A stretch of DNA of 45,436 nt from an uncultured Prevotellaceae bacterium (GTDB lineage: Bacteria > Bacteroidota > Bacteroidia > Bacteroidales > Muribaculaceae). The position numbers and the translations under genes are program-made. The stretch spans positions 1 to 45,436 of the forward strand of contig CAMVPC010000024.1 of the NCBI GenBank assembly GCA_947169265.1. The letters are read 5' to 3'. How positions within the stretch are numbered: position 1 is the stretch's first letter; each line of letters starts with the position of its first letter. Below the pieces are notes generated by a model. That model was not told the origin of the DNA, did no database searches, and worked only from the letters and a program-made list of their open reading frames with translations. Shown here piece by piece: positions 24,601 through 31,880 of this stretch.

Positions 24601-25063
24601 CCTCAATCCGCGACACGGCACCGCCGAGGATGCCGCCCTCACCCACAGTTTCCTCACCCTCGCCGGCAGCCGCGAACTCAAAAAACTCAGTCAAGACGGT
24701 TCGCAGGCAACTCGACTTGAGGACGGACACCTCACAGCGCAGGAAATCGCCGGGCTCGACTTGCACAACACGCGACTCGTCGTGCTCAGCGCATGCGAGA
24801 CGGCGCGGGGCGACGTCACCAGCGAGGGCGTATTGGGGCTGCAACGGGGTTTCAAGCGCGCCGGTGCCGGCACCATCGTCATGACCGTCAGTGAGGTGGG
24901 CGACGCCGCAGCCAAGGACTTTATGGAGACATTCTACCGCCAACTCGCGGCCCGCAACGGTGAACACGACGCCCTGCGCAAAGCTTTCACCGAGGCGCAG
25001 AACCGCGTGCGCCGCGACCATCCCGACACCCTCGACTGGGCCTACTTCATCATGCTCGACTGA
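21617..25063 (+). CDS. Exported CHAT-domain (caspase-like) protease with long helical sensor region
   Basis: This is a 1148-residue protein with a signal peptide (about residues 1-19). Residues about 20-690 are helical and TPR-like, with repeated Asn/Glu/Leu-rich helix pairs. The C-terminal region from about 740 is a CHAT domain. Its catalytic His973 sits in VIHLATHGCY and Cys1060 in LVVLSACETARGD, followed by EGVLGLQRGFKRAGAGTIVM and the terminal DWAYFIML; all are family hallmarks. Base composition changes sharply. The region from about 21840 to 23985 is AT-rich (a 60-base line at 22981 has 18 G/C), whereas the CHAT region is GC-rich (the line at 24121 has 38 G/C). It is the last gene of the sigma operon and its stop lies 4 bp from the stop of convergent lysA. 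Confidence 0.9.
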   Translation: MKKLFYVTFLIVALTAIAQLRQPQSNAHNDFVRACRHAEARQWDSVGLYIDRCHKWQELRENFLPTHEDSVSYSHMLDSLTEYYGGYSGANIFNAVKLLETAKRGTEIDSLLFGTNSAQYVRHSYCLNVTRLALNDTNTIHLKEAHKTWLKQFEEIGDTLSREYQQLIKDYKDLDQEEISLPLSLKEAANKADSLVSLAENAFSNNDFDNAIKLQSQAIGLNQSILESDGHNLDDNTKEELIGLLEGRKIDLSIYLFFNEDYHATIDTLLPIAKRWTGDNEFIPNAKAILAIAYWRVDNISEAGRWARDPDVLKVLNGKPENPFDDFIKISLYSILADTSSETDEILALKTHILELSDKCEYSLYEKALLELDIIDLYRILALEGKDMADSVTPHIDSFYALFNNMEQSRDTINLNNFVNEGYLLADLGNKWINLLYNDDPTHENISIDYLIQMCDNALSFSNALINDTISFVRTNEQLLLTNALLHANKAFGLSTQIGNKLKTDNIVDYNLIEQKVAENAYSLEKLLTAKEVIDNYGQCLDAEEKEIFSINLLQTTLDIQSWMEVMGVLAEKIYKDYGNKIHTLNKYLLPQLLVAQSKQRELIWDANSKPYTSYIPRICHNAKGFGVLYGNYGVYESTYDATLFRKGLLLKIDQLMEHAIEETNDPLLIETMRRRKELDRQAHLNTEEQKLRDKLEQELIDRVSNDTTMLSKFDVRWQDVQQALDTNDVAIEFLHYPILEGDSIAMAVAALKLKKESLQPEFIILHNLEDNLKIHADDGTTQDSLWYTTDCVDEWIWKPLLGDEMKSGEEYRVFFAADGPLHNIAIENSPGMTGDRHFEMHRVASTREIVDGQLPLALESAALFGDVDYKASPEEVIAANATLAHPAEFVEPTTAGYLYAAIERHEEAAKLRGGRGGLYDRLDSAAVEIDLAKKSLEGINVACRLYTQAAATEEAFKSLDGHSPSVIHLATHGCYFTPENVETERNSISLPFLSLNPRHGTAEDAALTHSFLTLAGSRELKKLSQDGSQATRLEDGHLTAQEIAGLDLHNTRLVVLSACETARGDVTSEGVLGLQRGFKRAGAGTIVMTVSEVGDAAAKDFMETFYRQLAARNGEHDALRKAFTEAQNRVRRDHPDTLDWAYFIMLD

Positions 25064-25067
25064 CGGC

Positions 25068-26228
25068 CTATTCAAAAAAATGGGATTGCGGTAAGGGACG
25101 CATGTTGTAAGTGCTGGCCATCGATTCGCCATAGGCACCGGCCGAAAGAATTGCCACCAGGTCGCCACGGCGTGTGAGCGGCAACCGCTCGTCGTGGGCA
25201 AACACATCGCTCGACTCGCAGATGGGCCCCACCACGTCGTAAGCGAACGTCTCGCGTTCTTCCGAAGTAAGATTCACAATCTTGTGGTGAGAGCCATAGA
25301 GCGCCGGACGGAGCAAGTCGCTCATTCCCGCGTCGAGGATAGCGAAACGCTTGGTGGGAGCCTCCTTGACAAACAGCACCCTTGAAATCAAGGCGCCGCA
25401 CTGGGCCACTATCGAGCGTCCCAGCTCGAAATGCGCCACTTGCCCCGGGCGTAACTTGAGCAAACGTTTAAAGACCGCGAAAAATTCGCCGAACCGCGCC
25501 ATAGAATGCGCTTCGGGATTTTCGTAGTCCACCCCGAGGCCGCCGCCAGCATCAATCATCTCAAAGTGGATGCCTCGTTGCTCAAAATGCGTCAGCAATT
25601 CATTTATCTTCAAGCATAACGCCTCGAACGGCTCCATGCCGGTAATTTGCGAGCCGAGGTGAAAATGCAGGCCCGACAAGTGGATGCCGGGCAATCGCGA
25701 GGCCCGGTCCACCACCCCATCGAGCAACGACAAGTCGATGCCAAACTTATTGGCCGCGGTGCCGGTGGTGATATAGCTGTGAGTGTGGGCATCGATATCG
25801 GGATTTACCCTAAGCGCCACTCGCGCCGTTTTGCCTCGCGCCGCGGCGATCTCGTTAATCACCTCAAGCTCATCCGCACTTTCCACATTAAAGCAACCTA
25901 TTCCACAGTCGAGACCTGTCTCTATCTCCCAGTCGGCTTTTCCCACACCGGCAAAAGCCATATCCCCGGGCGCGAAACCGGCGGCGAGCGCAGCCTCTAT
26001 CTCGTGGCCGCTCACCAGGTCCACACCCAGCCCGGCCGCTTTCACCTCATTAAGTATTGTCGGGTTACCGTTAGCCTTCACGGCATAGTGCACTTTGAAA
26101 GGATAACCCTCAATTTCGCGGTTTATCGCCTTGAGCGTCGCGCGCAACAGCGACAGGTCGTAACAATAGCACGGGGTGCGCTGCCGCAGCAGTGCCTCGC
26201 GATGGTGAAGCATTATAGGTAGGCTCAT
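25068..26228 (-). CDS. lysA: Diaminopimelate decarboxylase
   Basis: This is a 386-residue PLP enzyme of fold type III that makes L-lysine from meso-diaminopimelate. The PLP lysine lies in VHYAVKANGNP near residue 46. The family motifs GVDLVSGHE, HFHLGSQI (with the substrate-loop serine), GGGLGVDYENP, the phosphate-binding ELGRSIVAQCG, DAGMSDLLRPALYG and the C-terminal GPICESSDVFA (active-site Cys from the partner subunit) and GAYGESMASTYN are all present. The start at 26228 is preferred because an earlier ATG at 26252 overlaps the -7 box. It is monocistronic and convergent with the CHAT gene, with only 4 bp between stops. Confidence 0.95.
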   Translation of the reverse strand: MSLPIMLHHREALLRQRTPCYCYDLSLLRATLKAINREIEGYPFKVHYAVKANGNPTILNEVKAAGLGVDLVSGHEIEAALAAGFAPGDMAFAGVGKADWEIETGLDCGIGCFNVESADELEVINEIAAARGKTARVALRVNPDIDAHTHSYITTGTAANKFGIDLSLLDGVVDRASRLPGIHLSGLHFHLGSQITGMEPFEALCLKINELLTHFEQRGIHFEMIDAGGGLGVDYENPEAHSMARFGEFFAVFKRLLKLRPGQVAHFELGRSIVAQCGALISRVLFVKEAPTKRFAILDAGMSDLLRPALYGSHHKIVNLTSEERETFAYDVVGPICESSDVFAHDERLPLTRRGDLVAILSAGAYGESMASTYNMRPLPQSHFFE

Positions 26229-26249
26229 CTCTAAGACTTGATTTTTTTG

Positions 26250-26279
26250 CAAATTTATACAAAAATCTCATAAGCCAAT
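26250..26279 (-). promoter_or_regulatory. lysA promoter
   Basis: On the minus strand ATTG (26279-26276) is followed after 18 nt by TAAATTTG (26257-26250). The -7 box is consensus; the -33 has one mismatch. Transcription would begin near 26243, about 15 nt before the chosen start codon. Confidence 0.55.
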
Positions 26280-26336
26280 GAAGATTAAATGTATTTTAAT
26301 AATCAACAACATTTTTTCACTATTTGCGCGACATTT

Positions 26337-26375
26337 AAAAAACGACGGACAGCCTCATGCACAAGCTGTCCGTCG
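26337..26375 (-). terminator. Rho-independent terminator of deoC
   Basis: CGACGGACAGC (26343-26353) and GCTGTCCGTCG (26365-26375) form a perfect 11-bp stem with an 11-nt loop. On the minus strand it is followed directly by TTTTTT (26342-26337). It lies 24 bp beyond the deoC stop and would end the lemA-to-deoC operon. Confidence 0.9.
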
Positions 26376-26399
26376 CCAATGATAACGTATTGAGCGCGA

Positions 26400-27332
26400 T
26401 TAGAACATCTTCTTGTCTTCGCCGGTAAACGACTGGAAGAGTGCGTTAGCAAGGCTCGATGCGCCAATGCGGAAATACTCATTCGTGAGCCACTTCTCGC
26501 CCAGCACTTCCTTGACGATAGTGTAATATTTCACAGCGTCCTCGGTAGTGCGGATGCCGCCGCTGGCCTTGAAGCCCACCATGATGTTATGCTTCTCGTA
26601 GAATTCCTTGATGCACTGGCACATCACATAAGCGGCCTCGAGCGAGGCTCCGGGATAAATCTTACCGGTCGACGTCTTGATGAAATCGGCACCGGCATAC
26701 ATCGAGAGTATTGACGCGGCCTTAATCTTGGCGGCCGTCTTGAGCAGGCCGGTTTCCAGAATCACCTTGAGGTGATGCTCCTTGCAGGCATGCTTAATCT
26801 CGTGAATCTCGTCGCACAGTTCCTCGTAGGCGCCATCGTTGAAATAGCCCACGTTGAGCACGATGTCGACCTCGTCGGCGCCATCGGCGATAGCCAGCGC
26901 GGTCTCGGCAATCTTCGATTCGAGGTGAGCTTGCGAGGCGGGGAAACTTGCGCTGCACACCACCACTTTCACATCGCTCTCCTCAAGATTGGCGCGCACC
27001 ACCTGCGCGAAATTACTGTACACACACACCGAGGCCACATTCTTGCGCTCGGGATACTGGCGCGCGTATTCGTTCACCTTTTGGGTGAAAGCGGCCACAC
27101 TGCGCTCGCTATCCTCGGTGCTGAGCGTGGTCAGGTCCACCGTGCTCATCAAGAACTCGGCCACCTCGGGTGTGCGATTCTCGGCCTCATGCTCGGCGAG
27201 GATCTTCTTCACCTCCTCGGCCACCAGCGCATCGTCAATGGTCACATTGCTGTGCTCGATGGCAAATTGATACTTGTTCAGTTGCTCGTGTTCGTGGTCG
27301 TGGCCACAGCCACAATTGCATTGTTCACTCAT
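26400..27332 (-). CDS. deoC: Deoxyribose-phosphate aldolase
   Basis: This 310-residue class I aldolase splits 2-deoxy-D-ribose-5-phosphate into glyceraldehyde-3-phosphate and acetaldehyde in deoxynucleoside catabolism. The core shows ADEVDIVLNVG, LKVILETG, the Schiff-base lysine in FIKTSTGK, and VGFKASGGIRT with the second catalytic lysine. It is longer than the compact (about 220-260 residue) DeoC form and has an N-terminal extension that starts MSEQCNCGCGHDHEHEQ, a Cys/His-rich stretch that could bind metal. It is the last gene of the minus-strand run, 31 bp after the MazG-like gene. Confidence 0.95.
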   Translation of the reverse strand: MSEQCNCGCGHDHEHEQLNKYQFAIEHSNVTIDDALVAEEVKKILAEHEAENRTPEVAEFLMSTVDLTTLSTEDSERSVAAFTQKVNEYARQYPERKNVASVCVYSNFAQVVRANLEESDVKVVVCSASFPASQAHLESKIAETALAIADGADEVDIVLNVGYFNDGAYEELCDEIHEIKHACKEHHLKVILETGLLKTAAKIKAASILSMYAGADFIKTSTGKIYPGASLEAAYVMCQCIKEFYEKHNIMVGFKASGGIRTTEDAVKYYTIVKEVLGEKWLTNEYFRIGASSLANALFQSFTGEDKKMF

Positions 27333-27363
27333 GTTTGGTTCTATTTTTTGGTTATAAAATTGA

Positions 27364-27693
27364 TTAATTCGTTAATTTCTCGTTATTGCGGTGACGCGTA
27401 GCGTCGCGCGACGTTTTCTTGTCGATATTGCGACGCAAGGCCTCCTCAAGGTCAACCCCCGTTTGGTTCGCCAGGCACATCACCACCCACATCACATCGG
27501 CAAGCTCGTCGCCCAGGTCACGGCCGCGGTCGCTCTCCTTCTCGCTTTGCTCGCCATAGCGACGCGCCATGATGCGCGCCACCTCGCCCACCTCCTCGGT
27601 GAGGATAGCCATGTTGGTAAGCGGCTCAAAATAGCGCACGCCATACCGTTTTATCCAGTTGTCAACACACTGCTGTGCCTCTTTTATTGTCAT
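27364..27693 (-). CDS. MazG-like nucleotide pyrophosphohydrolase
   Basis: This is a 109-residue all-alpha NTP pyrophosphohydrolase of the MazG superfamily. The metal-binding motifs are EEVGEVAR (EExxE) and GDELADVMWVVMCLANQ (ExxD), in the expected spacing. Such enzymes hydrolyse nucleoside triphosphates to monophosphates and may remove non-canonical nucleotides; the exact substrate cannot be read from the sequence. The short C-terminal tail is charged. It lies between dtd (48 bp upstream) and deoC (31 bp downstream), a linkage I recall from other Bacteroidales. Confidence 0.9.
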   Translation of the reverse strand: MTIKEAQQCVDNWIKRYGVRYFEPLTNMAILTEEVGEVARIMARRYGEQSEKESDRGRDLGDELADVMWVVMCLANQTGVDLEEALRRNIDKKTSRDATRHRNNEKLTN

Positions 27694-27741
27694 GTCTATC
27701 TCTCAAAATTTCAATAAAAACCCTCACGCCGGTCAAGCGAG

Positions 27742-28194
27742 TCACTCTCTCAAGTGGGAGTCAATCACTATTGTGACCGGTCCGTCGTTTATCAGTTCCA
27801 CGGCCATGTTTGCGCCGAACACCCCCGTTTTGACGGGGCGGCCCAGCAACGTCTCCACCTCTTGACAATAACGCTCGTAGAGGGGCACCGCCAGCTCATG
27901 GCCGGCAGCATGAATATAGCTGGGGCGATTTCCCTTGCGGGTGCTCGCGTGGAGCGTGAACTGACTCACCGCCAGCACTTCGCCACCGGCATCGACCACA
28001 TTAATGTTCATCACGCCCTTCTCGTCGTCGAAGATGCGCAAGGCCACCGTTTTCGCGGCCAGCCAACGGGCATCGTCGACCGTATCGTCGCGCGTCACTC
28101 CCACCAGCACCATCAGTCCGGGGCCAATGGCTCTGTGCAATTCGCCGCCTATTGTAACGCTGGCGCGTTTCACGCGTTGAATGACAATCCTCAT
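27742..28194 (-). CDS. dtd: D-aminoacyl-tRNA deacylase
   Basis: This 150-residue protein has the normal Dtd length. The enzyme frees tRNA from wrongly attached D-amino acids and glycine. The family motifs [11 protein letters not shown] (SQFTL) and the C-terminal [13 protein letters not shown] are present; the latter is the NxGPVT motif that forms the cross-subunit active site with the Gly-cisPro pair of the dimer. The start [15 protein letters not shown] is the standard N-terminus. It lies 18 bp after a TPM-domain gene and is probably cotranscribed with it. Confidence 0.95.
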   Translation of the reverse strand: MRIVIQRVKRASVTIGGELHRAIGPGLMVLVGVTRDDTVDDARWLAAKTVALRIFDDEKGVMNINVVDAGGEVLAVSQFTLHASTRKGNRPSYIHAAGHELAVPLYERYCQEVETLLGRPVKTGVFGANMAVELINDGPVTIVIDSHLRE

Positions 28195-28212
28195 AGTAAT
28201 AGTATCGTCACG

Positions 28213-29100
28213 CTACCACGATCCACCGGCGCCACCGCCGCCAAAGCTACCACCGCCATAACTGTATCCGCCGCCGCTCGAACTGCTGCTCGACCAGCTA
28301 CTGCTGCTACGGCTACTGCCATAGTCATCGTCGTCATAGTAGCGGCTCGACCAACTCGAGCCCGACCCCGTGTAGGTGAAACGGCGCTTAGGAATGTAAG
28401 TACGGCGCAAGAAATAGTACCAGAAGATAAGCAGGAAAGGCCACAAACAGCAGAAGGTCGAACCCATCCACGCAGTCACGGCATCTTCCTGTTTTTTCTT
28501 CTTGAGGTAGTCGTCCATCGAGTATTCGCCACGCATCATGGGCGCGATGATTTTCACCACCTCAAGCACGGCGCCCTCGTAGTCGTTCTCCTTGAACTTG
28601 GGAATCATCACGTCGTTCACCAAGTCGCTGCAAAAGGCATCGGTAAGCACGCCTTCGCTACCGCGACCCGTGGCGATGAACACTTGTCCCTTGCCCTCGG
28701 CCGTATCGCCGGTTTTGGGCTTAATGAGGATGACCACGCCATTATCGGTTCCTTTTTGACCTATCCCCCACTCGTCGCCCAGCGTGTAAGCGTATTCACT
28801 CTTATCCAATCCGTTGAGGGAATTGACCGTTACGATAACCACTTGCGAGCCATTGAAGTTGCTCAACGCCTTGAGAGAATCAATCAGTTGACTCTTCACC
28901 GAGCTCGAAAACAGCCCGGCCTCATCGACCACCGGCGTGGGTACCGACGGCTTAGGGAGCACGGTTCCTTCCTGAGTCTCAGTAGGCTCGGCGAGTGTCA
29001 CTGTGGGCGCGACACCCAGGACGAAAACGAGTAACAGTGATGCTAATATCTTTGTAATCTTCATTTTTTTCATTGGTTCATGCTTTTTGGGTTGTGTCAT
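28213..29100 (-). CDS. TPM-domain membrane protein (TPM-4) with Gly/Ser-rich tail
   Basis: This is a 295-residue protein with an N-terminal signal segment (MKITKILASLLLVFVLG), a TPM domain (PF04536) at about residues 50-190, a second membrane segment (MGSTFCCLWPFLLIFWYYFL) and a Ser/Gly-rich tail ending GGGSFGGGGAGGSW. The TPM core has TLGDEWGIGQKGTDNGVVIL, KPKTGDTAEGKGQVFIATGR and MIPKFKENDYEGAV. TPM domains (Psb32/TLP18.3 family) are linked to repair or assembly of membrane complexes; the bacterial role is unclear. The start at 29100 overlaps the previous stop as ATGA; 29073 would give a shorter N-terminus. It is one of four TPM genes following lemA. Confidence 0.85.
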   Translation of the reverse strand: MTQPKKHEPMKKMKITKILASLLLVFVLGVAPTVTLAEPTETQEGTVLPKPSVPTPVVDEAGLFSSSVKSQLIDSLKALSNFNGSQVVIVTVNSLNGLDKSEYAYTLGDEWGIGQKGTDNGVVILIKPKTGDTAEGKGQVFIATGRGSEGVLTDAFCSDLVNDVMIPKFKENDYEGAVLEVVKIIAPMMRGEYSMDDYLKKKKQEDAVTAWMGSTFCCLWPFLLIFWYYFLRRTYIPKRRFTYTGSGSSWSSRYYDDDDYGSSRSSSSWSSSSSSGGGYSYGGGSFGGGGAGGSW

Positions 29101-29708
29101 GCGGCCCGCTTCTCAGGGCTACCCTCGAGGTGTGCCTTGATGGCCCCGAGTGCTTCAATCACTGCGCCATCATAGTCGTTCACCTTAAACAGTGGTATCA
29201 TCACCTCGCTCACTATCCGTTGGCAGGCCGCGTTGTCGAGGCCCGTCTCGGTGCCCAGTCCGGTTGAGATAAACACCTGGCCACTGCCTTCGGGCGTATC
29301 ATCGGTCTTAGGCTTAATGAGGATAACCAGACCATTGTTTTTCTCTCGGTCGCCCACACCCCACCGGTTGCCCAGCTCGGTGGCATAATCGCCCGGGGAA
29401 CGTCCCGCAAGAGAATTGACAGTAACCACCACTGCCACCACGCCGGCCGCGTCGAGGCGCTCAATGGCTTTCTTGACAGCGCCATGGTCGCGCAATATCT
29501 CGGCATAGTCGGCCACCCGCGAGTGGTCGGCGGGCGGAGCCACGATGTCGTCATCGGCCACTTCACCGGTCTCATCGACAACTTCGGCGCTCTCGACTTC
29601 GTCATCATCGCGTTCCCCGGCGCTTTGCTCGCCGGAGCAAGCCGCGAGCATTAGCGTCGTCAACGCCGCAATCAAGCTGAGAAAAATACTTTTTTTCATG
29701 AATTTCAA
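29097..29708 (-). CDS. TPM-domain lipoprotein (TPM-3)
   Basis: This 203-residue lipoprotein has a signal peptide and lipobox LAAC near residue 24, followed by an acidic linker (about 30-60) and a TPM domain. The TPM motifs match those of its neighbours (ELGNRWGVGDREKNNGLVIL, KPKTDDTPEGSGQVFISTGL, MIPLFKVNDYDGAV). Unlike TPM-2 and TPM-4 it lacks the second membrane segment and the glycine-rich tail, so it seems to be a lipid-anchored variant. An ATG at 29699 is an alternative start. Its stop overlaps the next start by 4 bp, implying coupled translation. Confidence 0.85.
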   Translation of the reverse strand: MKFMKKSIFLSLIAALTTLMLAACSGEQSAGERDDDEVESAEVVDETGEVADDDIVAPPADHSRVADYAEILRDHGAVKKAIERLDAAGVVAVVVTVNSLAGRSPGDYATELGNRWGVGDREKNNGLVILIKPKTDDTPEGSGQVFISTGLGTETGLDNAACQRIVSEVMIPLFKVNDYDGAVIEALGAIKAHLEGSPEKRAA

Positions 29709-29726
29709 AATAATTTGTAAGTTCTT

Positions 29727-30611
29727 TTACCATGAGCCACCGGCACCACCGCCGCCAAAACTGCCGCCACCGAAACTATGACCGCCCGACGAGCCGCTTG
29801 AACGGCTTGAACCGCCCGAGCCGCCACGACTCGACAACAGCATCAGCAACAAGTTAAGGGTGATACTGCCCATATCTCGAAACACGCCGTTCCAGTCGAT
29901 CACGCCATGACTGCTCAACGTGCGGCTATCGAGCGCCGACGCCTTATTGCGCGGATGTATGTTCCCCAGCAGGGCAAACACGAAGATACCGCCAAAAATC
30001 AAGGCCAACAGCAAGATGAGCTCCAACCCGCCACCGCCTTTCTTATCGTCGCTGTTATCATGCTCGATGAGCGAGCGGTCATACTCGCCGCGCGAGGCCT
30101 TCATCAACGTCGCTATAGCTACATTCACCGCGCCGTCGTAGTCATTTTGCTTGAGGCGCGGCATCATCTGCCGCCGCACTATCTCGTCGCAGTAAGCGTC
30201 GGGAATAGCCCCTTCGAGACCCCGTCCCGTGGCGATGAACACCTGTCCCTTACCCTCGGCCGTGTCGTCGGTCTTGGGCTTGATGAGAACGACCACGCCA
30301 TTGTCGTCAGCTTGCGAGCCCACGCCCCACTCGTCGCCCAATGTATAAGCGAACTCGGCGGGGTCCAGGCCCTGTAACGAGGTGACAGTGACAACCGCGA
30401 TTTGGTTCGAAGTCTCCTTCGAGAAATTCACCAGCTCATTATTGATGCGCCGGGCATCGCCGCCCATCACGCCGGCATAGTCATAGACGAAGCGGTCGGG
30501 CTCGGGGGGCGGCAAGAGCGCGGCGCGCGCGTTCATGGCCATAATCATGGCCATGAACATGCACGCTATAGCCCTATATGCCCTCGACGTTTTCATCGCT
30601 ACGGCACGCAA
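29727..30611 (-). CDS. TPM-domain membrane protein (TPM-2) with Gly/Ser-rich tail
   Basis: This is a 294-residue protein. A signal segment (about residues 6-30) precedes the TPM domain (about 40-185), which contains TLGDEWGVGSQADDNGVVVL, KPKTDDTAEGKGQVFIATGR and MMPRLKQNDYDGAV. A membrane segment follows (LELILLLALIFGGIFVFALL), then a Ser/Gly-rich tail ending GGGSFGGGGAGGSW, almost the same as in TPM-4. TPM-2, TPM-3 and TPM-4 clearly arose by duplication. The start may be 30611 or the MKT at 30596. It lies 6 bp after TPM-1. Confidence 0.85.
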   Translation of the reverse strand: MRAVAMKTSRAYRAIACMFMAMIMAMNARAALLPPPEPDRFVYDYAGVMGGDARRINNELVNFSKETSNQIAVVTVTSLQGLDPAEFAYTLGDEWGVGSQADDNGVVVLIKPKTDDTAEGKGQVFIATGRGLEGAIPDAYCDEIVRRQMMPRLKQNDYDGAVNVAIATLMKASRGEYDRSLIEHDNSDDKKGGGGLELILLLALIFGGIFVFALLGNIHPRNKASALDSRTLSSHGVIDWNGVFRDMGSITLNLLLMLLSSRGGSGGSSRSSGSSGGHSFGGGSFGGGGAGGSW

Positions 30612-30617
30612 TCGGCG

Positions 30618-31055
30618 TCACTCAGCGTAACTGATTTCGTTGCTCAGTTCGTCGGTGTCATCGGCCTCGATGGGGAAATGCGCCTTGAGTTTCTCGCCAA
30701 AGCTATTTATCACACCTTCGATGCCGCGTGCCGCCTCGCCACGCTTGAGGAAGCCCACCAGTGTGTCGCGCTCGCTGTCCCAGTAATCATCGGGTACCAC
30801 ACGGTCGATGCCTTCGTCGCCCACGATGGCGAACTTGCGCGACTCGAAAGCGAGGAACAGCAAGATACCGTTGCGCTGACGAGTCTTGTACATCTCGAGT
30901 TGGGCAAACACCTCACGAGCCTGCTCAAGCGGGTCGCCCTCGCAACGGGGCGTGATGTGGACACGGATTTCTCCGCTTGTCTTGCGCTCGGCCTCGGCGA
31001 TGGCCGCCACGATGCGTTGTTGCTCGTCGGGGGTGAGAAAATCGTCAAGTTTCAT
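30618..31055 (-). CDS. Cytoplasmic TPM-domain protein (TPM-1)
   Basis: This is a 145-residue protein without signal peptide or membrane segment. It contains a shorter and more diverged TPM-type domain: an N-terminal helix LTPDEQQRIVAAIAEAERKT, the strand SGEIRVHITP, then RNGILLFLAFESRKFAIVGD, with a conserved-looking charged C-terminus. A soluble TPM protein next to membrane-bound ones and LemA is a common arrangement. It lies 29 bp after lemA and 6 bp before TPM-2. Confidence 0.85.
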   Translation of the reverse strand: MKLDDFLTPDEQQRIVAAIAEAERKTSGEIRVHITPRCEGDPLEQAREVFAQLEMYKTRQRNGILLFLAFESRKFAIVGDEGIDRVVPDDYWDSERDTLVGFLKRGEAARGIEGVINSFGEKLKAHFPIEADDTDELSNEISYAE

Positions 31056-31084
31056 TTCAATTACCCATTGTGGTTATACACCGT

Positions 31085-31741
31085 TTAGTCGAAACTGATG
31101 TCGGGAGCCACATCGGCACCGGCTTGGGCCTTGAAAGTGGGCTTGCGCTGGAAGCCGAACATACCCGCCACGATGTTGTTGGGGAAACGCTCGATGAGCG
31201 TGTTGTACTCAGTAGCAACCTTGTTAAAGTCGGTACGAGCTTTGTTGATACGGTTCTCGGTACCTTCCACTTGAGCCTGAAGGGTGCGGAAATTCTCGGT
31301 AAAATCAAAGTCTGGATAAGCCTCAACGCTCACCATGAGTTTGCTGAAGGCCGACGACAATTCGTCTTGGTTGCGCTGGAACTCAGCCAATTGTTCTTCG
31401 GTGAGCTGGCTGGCGTCAATCTTGGTTTGAGTGGCCTTGGCGCGCTGTTCAATGACCTGGGTATAGCCTTGAATCTCGGCGTTTTTCACACCCTTGCAAA
31501 TTTCCACCGCCTGCTTCATGAAGTCGGCGCGGCGCTGGTATTGCGACTCGACGTCACTCCACGACTGTTCCACGCCATTGCGTGCGCTAACCATTCCGTT
31601 GTATCCGCTCATCAGCCAGCCGCCGATAATCAGCACCAGGACAACGAGACCGCCACAGCCCAGCAGACCGCAGCCCATTTTACCTAAGCCGCCCAGCAGA
31701 CCGCCACCGGCATTTTGGTTTCCACCTAAATTAATTCCCAT
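31085..31741 (-). CDS. lemA: LemA family protein
   Basis: This is a 218-residue protein with an N-terminal glycine-rich, membrane-spanning segment (LGKMGCGLLGCGGLVVLVLI) and the coiled helical LemA domain. The family core is recognisable: SARNGVEQSWSDVESQYQRR, ADFMKQAV, FRTLQAQVEGTENRINKART and the terminal RFPNNIVAGMFGFQRKPTF. LemA proteins have one membrane segment with a helical bundle, and their function is not settled. The gene heads an eight-gene minus-strand run with four TPM genes, dtd, the MazG-like gene and deoC, and has a promoter-like sequence just upstream. Confidence 0.95.
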   Translation of the reverse strand: MGINLGGNQNAGGGLLGGLGKMGCGLLGCGGLVVLVLIIGGWLMSGYNGMVSARNGVEQSWSDVESQYQRRADFMKQAVEICKGVKNAEIQGYTQVIEQRAKATQTKIDASQLTEEQLAEFQRNQDELSSAFSKLMVSVEAYPDFDFTENFRTLQAQVEGTENRINKARTDFNKVATEYNTLIERFPNNIVAGMFGFQRKPTFKAQAGADVAPDISFD

Positions 31742-31792
31742 AATTCTTTAAATTTAGATAAATAATATTGTGAATAAATTAATTTCAAACCG

Positions 31793-31824
31793 CAAATTTA
31801 AACAAAAAAATTGAAGAAAACAAC
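31793..31824 (-). promoter_or_regulatory. lemA operon promoter
   Basis: On the minus strand GTTG (31824-31821) is followed after 20 nt by TAAATTTG (31800-31793). The -7 box is consensus and the -33 box has one mismatch. The start codon at 31741 lies about 45 nt beyond the expected start of transcription. Confidence 0.55.
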
Positions 31825-31880
31825 CCACGGGGCATTTTCCTCAATTTTTTATACTCGGTGTGGCTTAGAGCCACCTTTTC

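Noticed and set aside
19319-25063. Type III-E CRISPR (Craspase) remnant
   Set aside because: No CRISPR repeats, no gRAMP/Cas7-11 gene, and both caspase-like proteins carry signal peptides, so an RNA-guided cytoplasmic system does not fit. Only the sigma-plus-CHAT logic is comparable.
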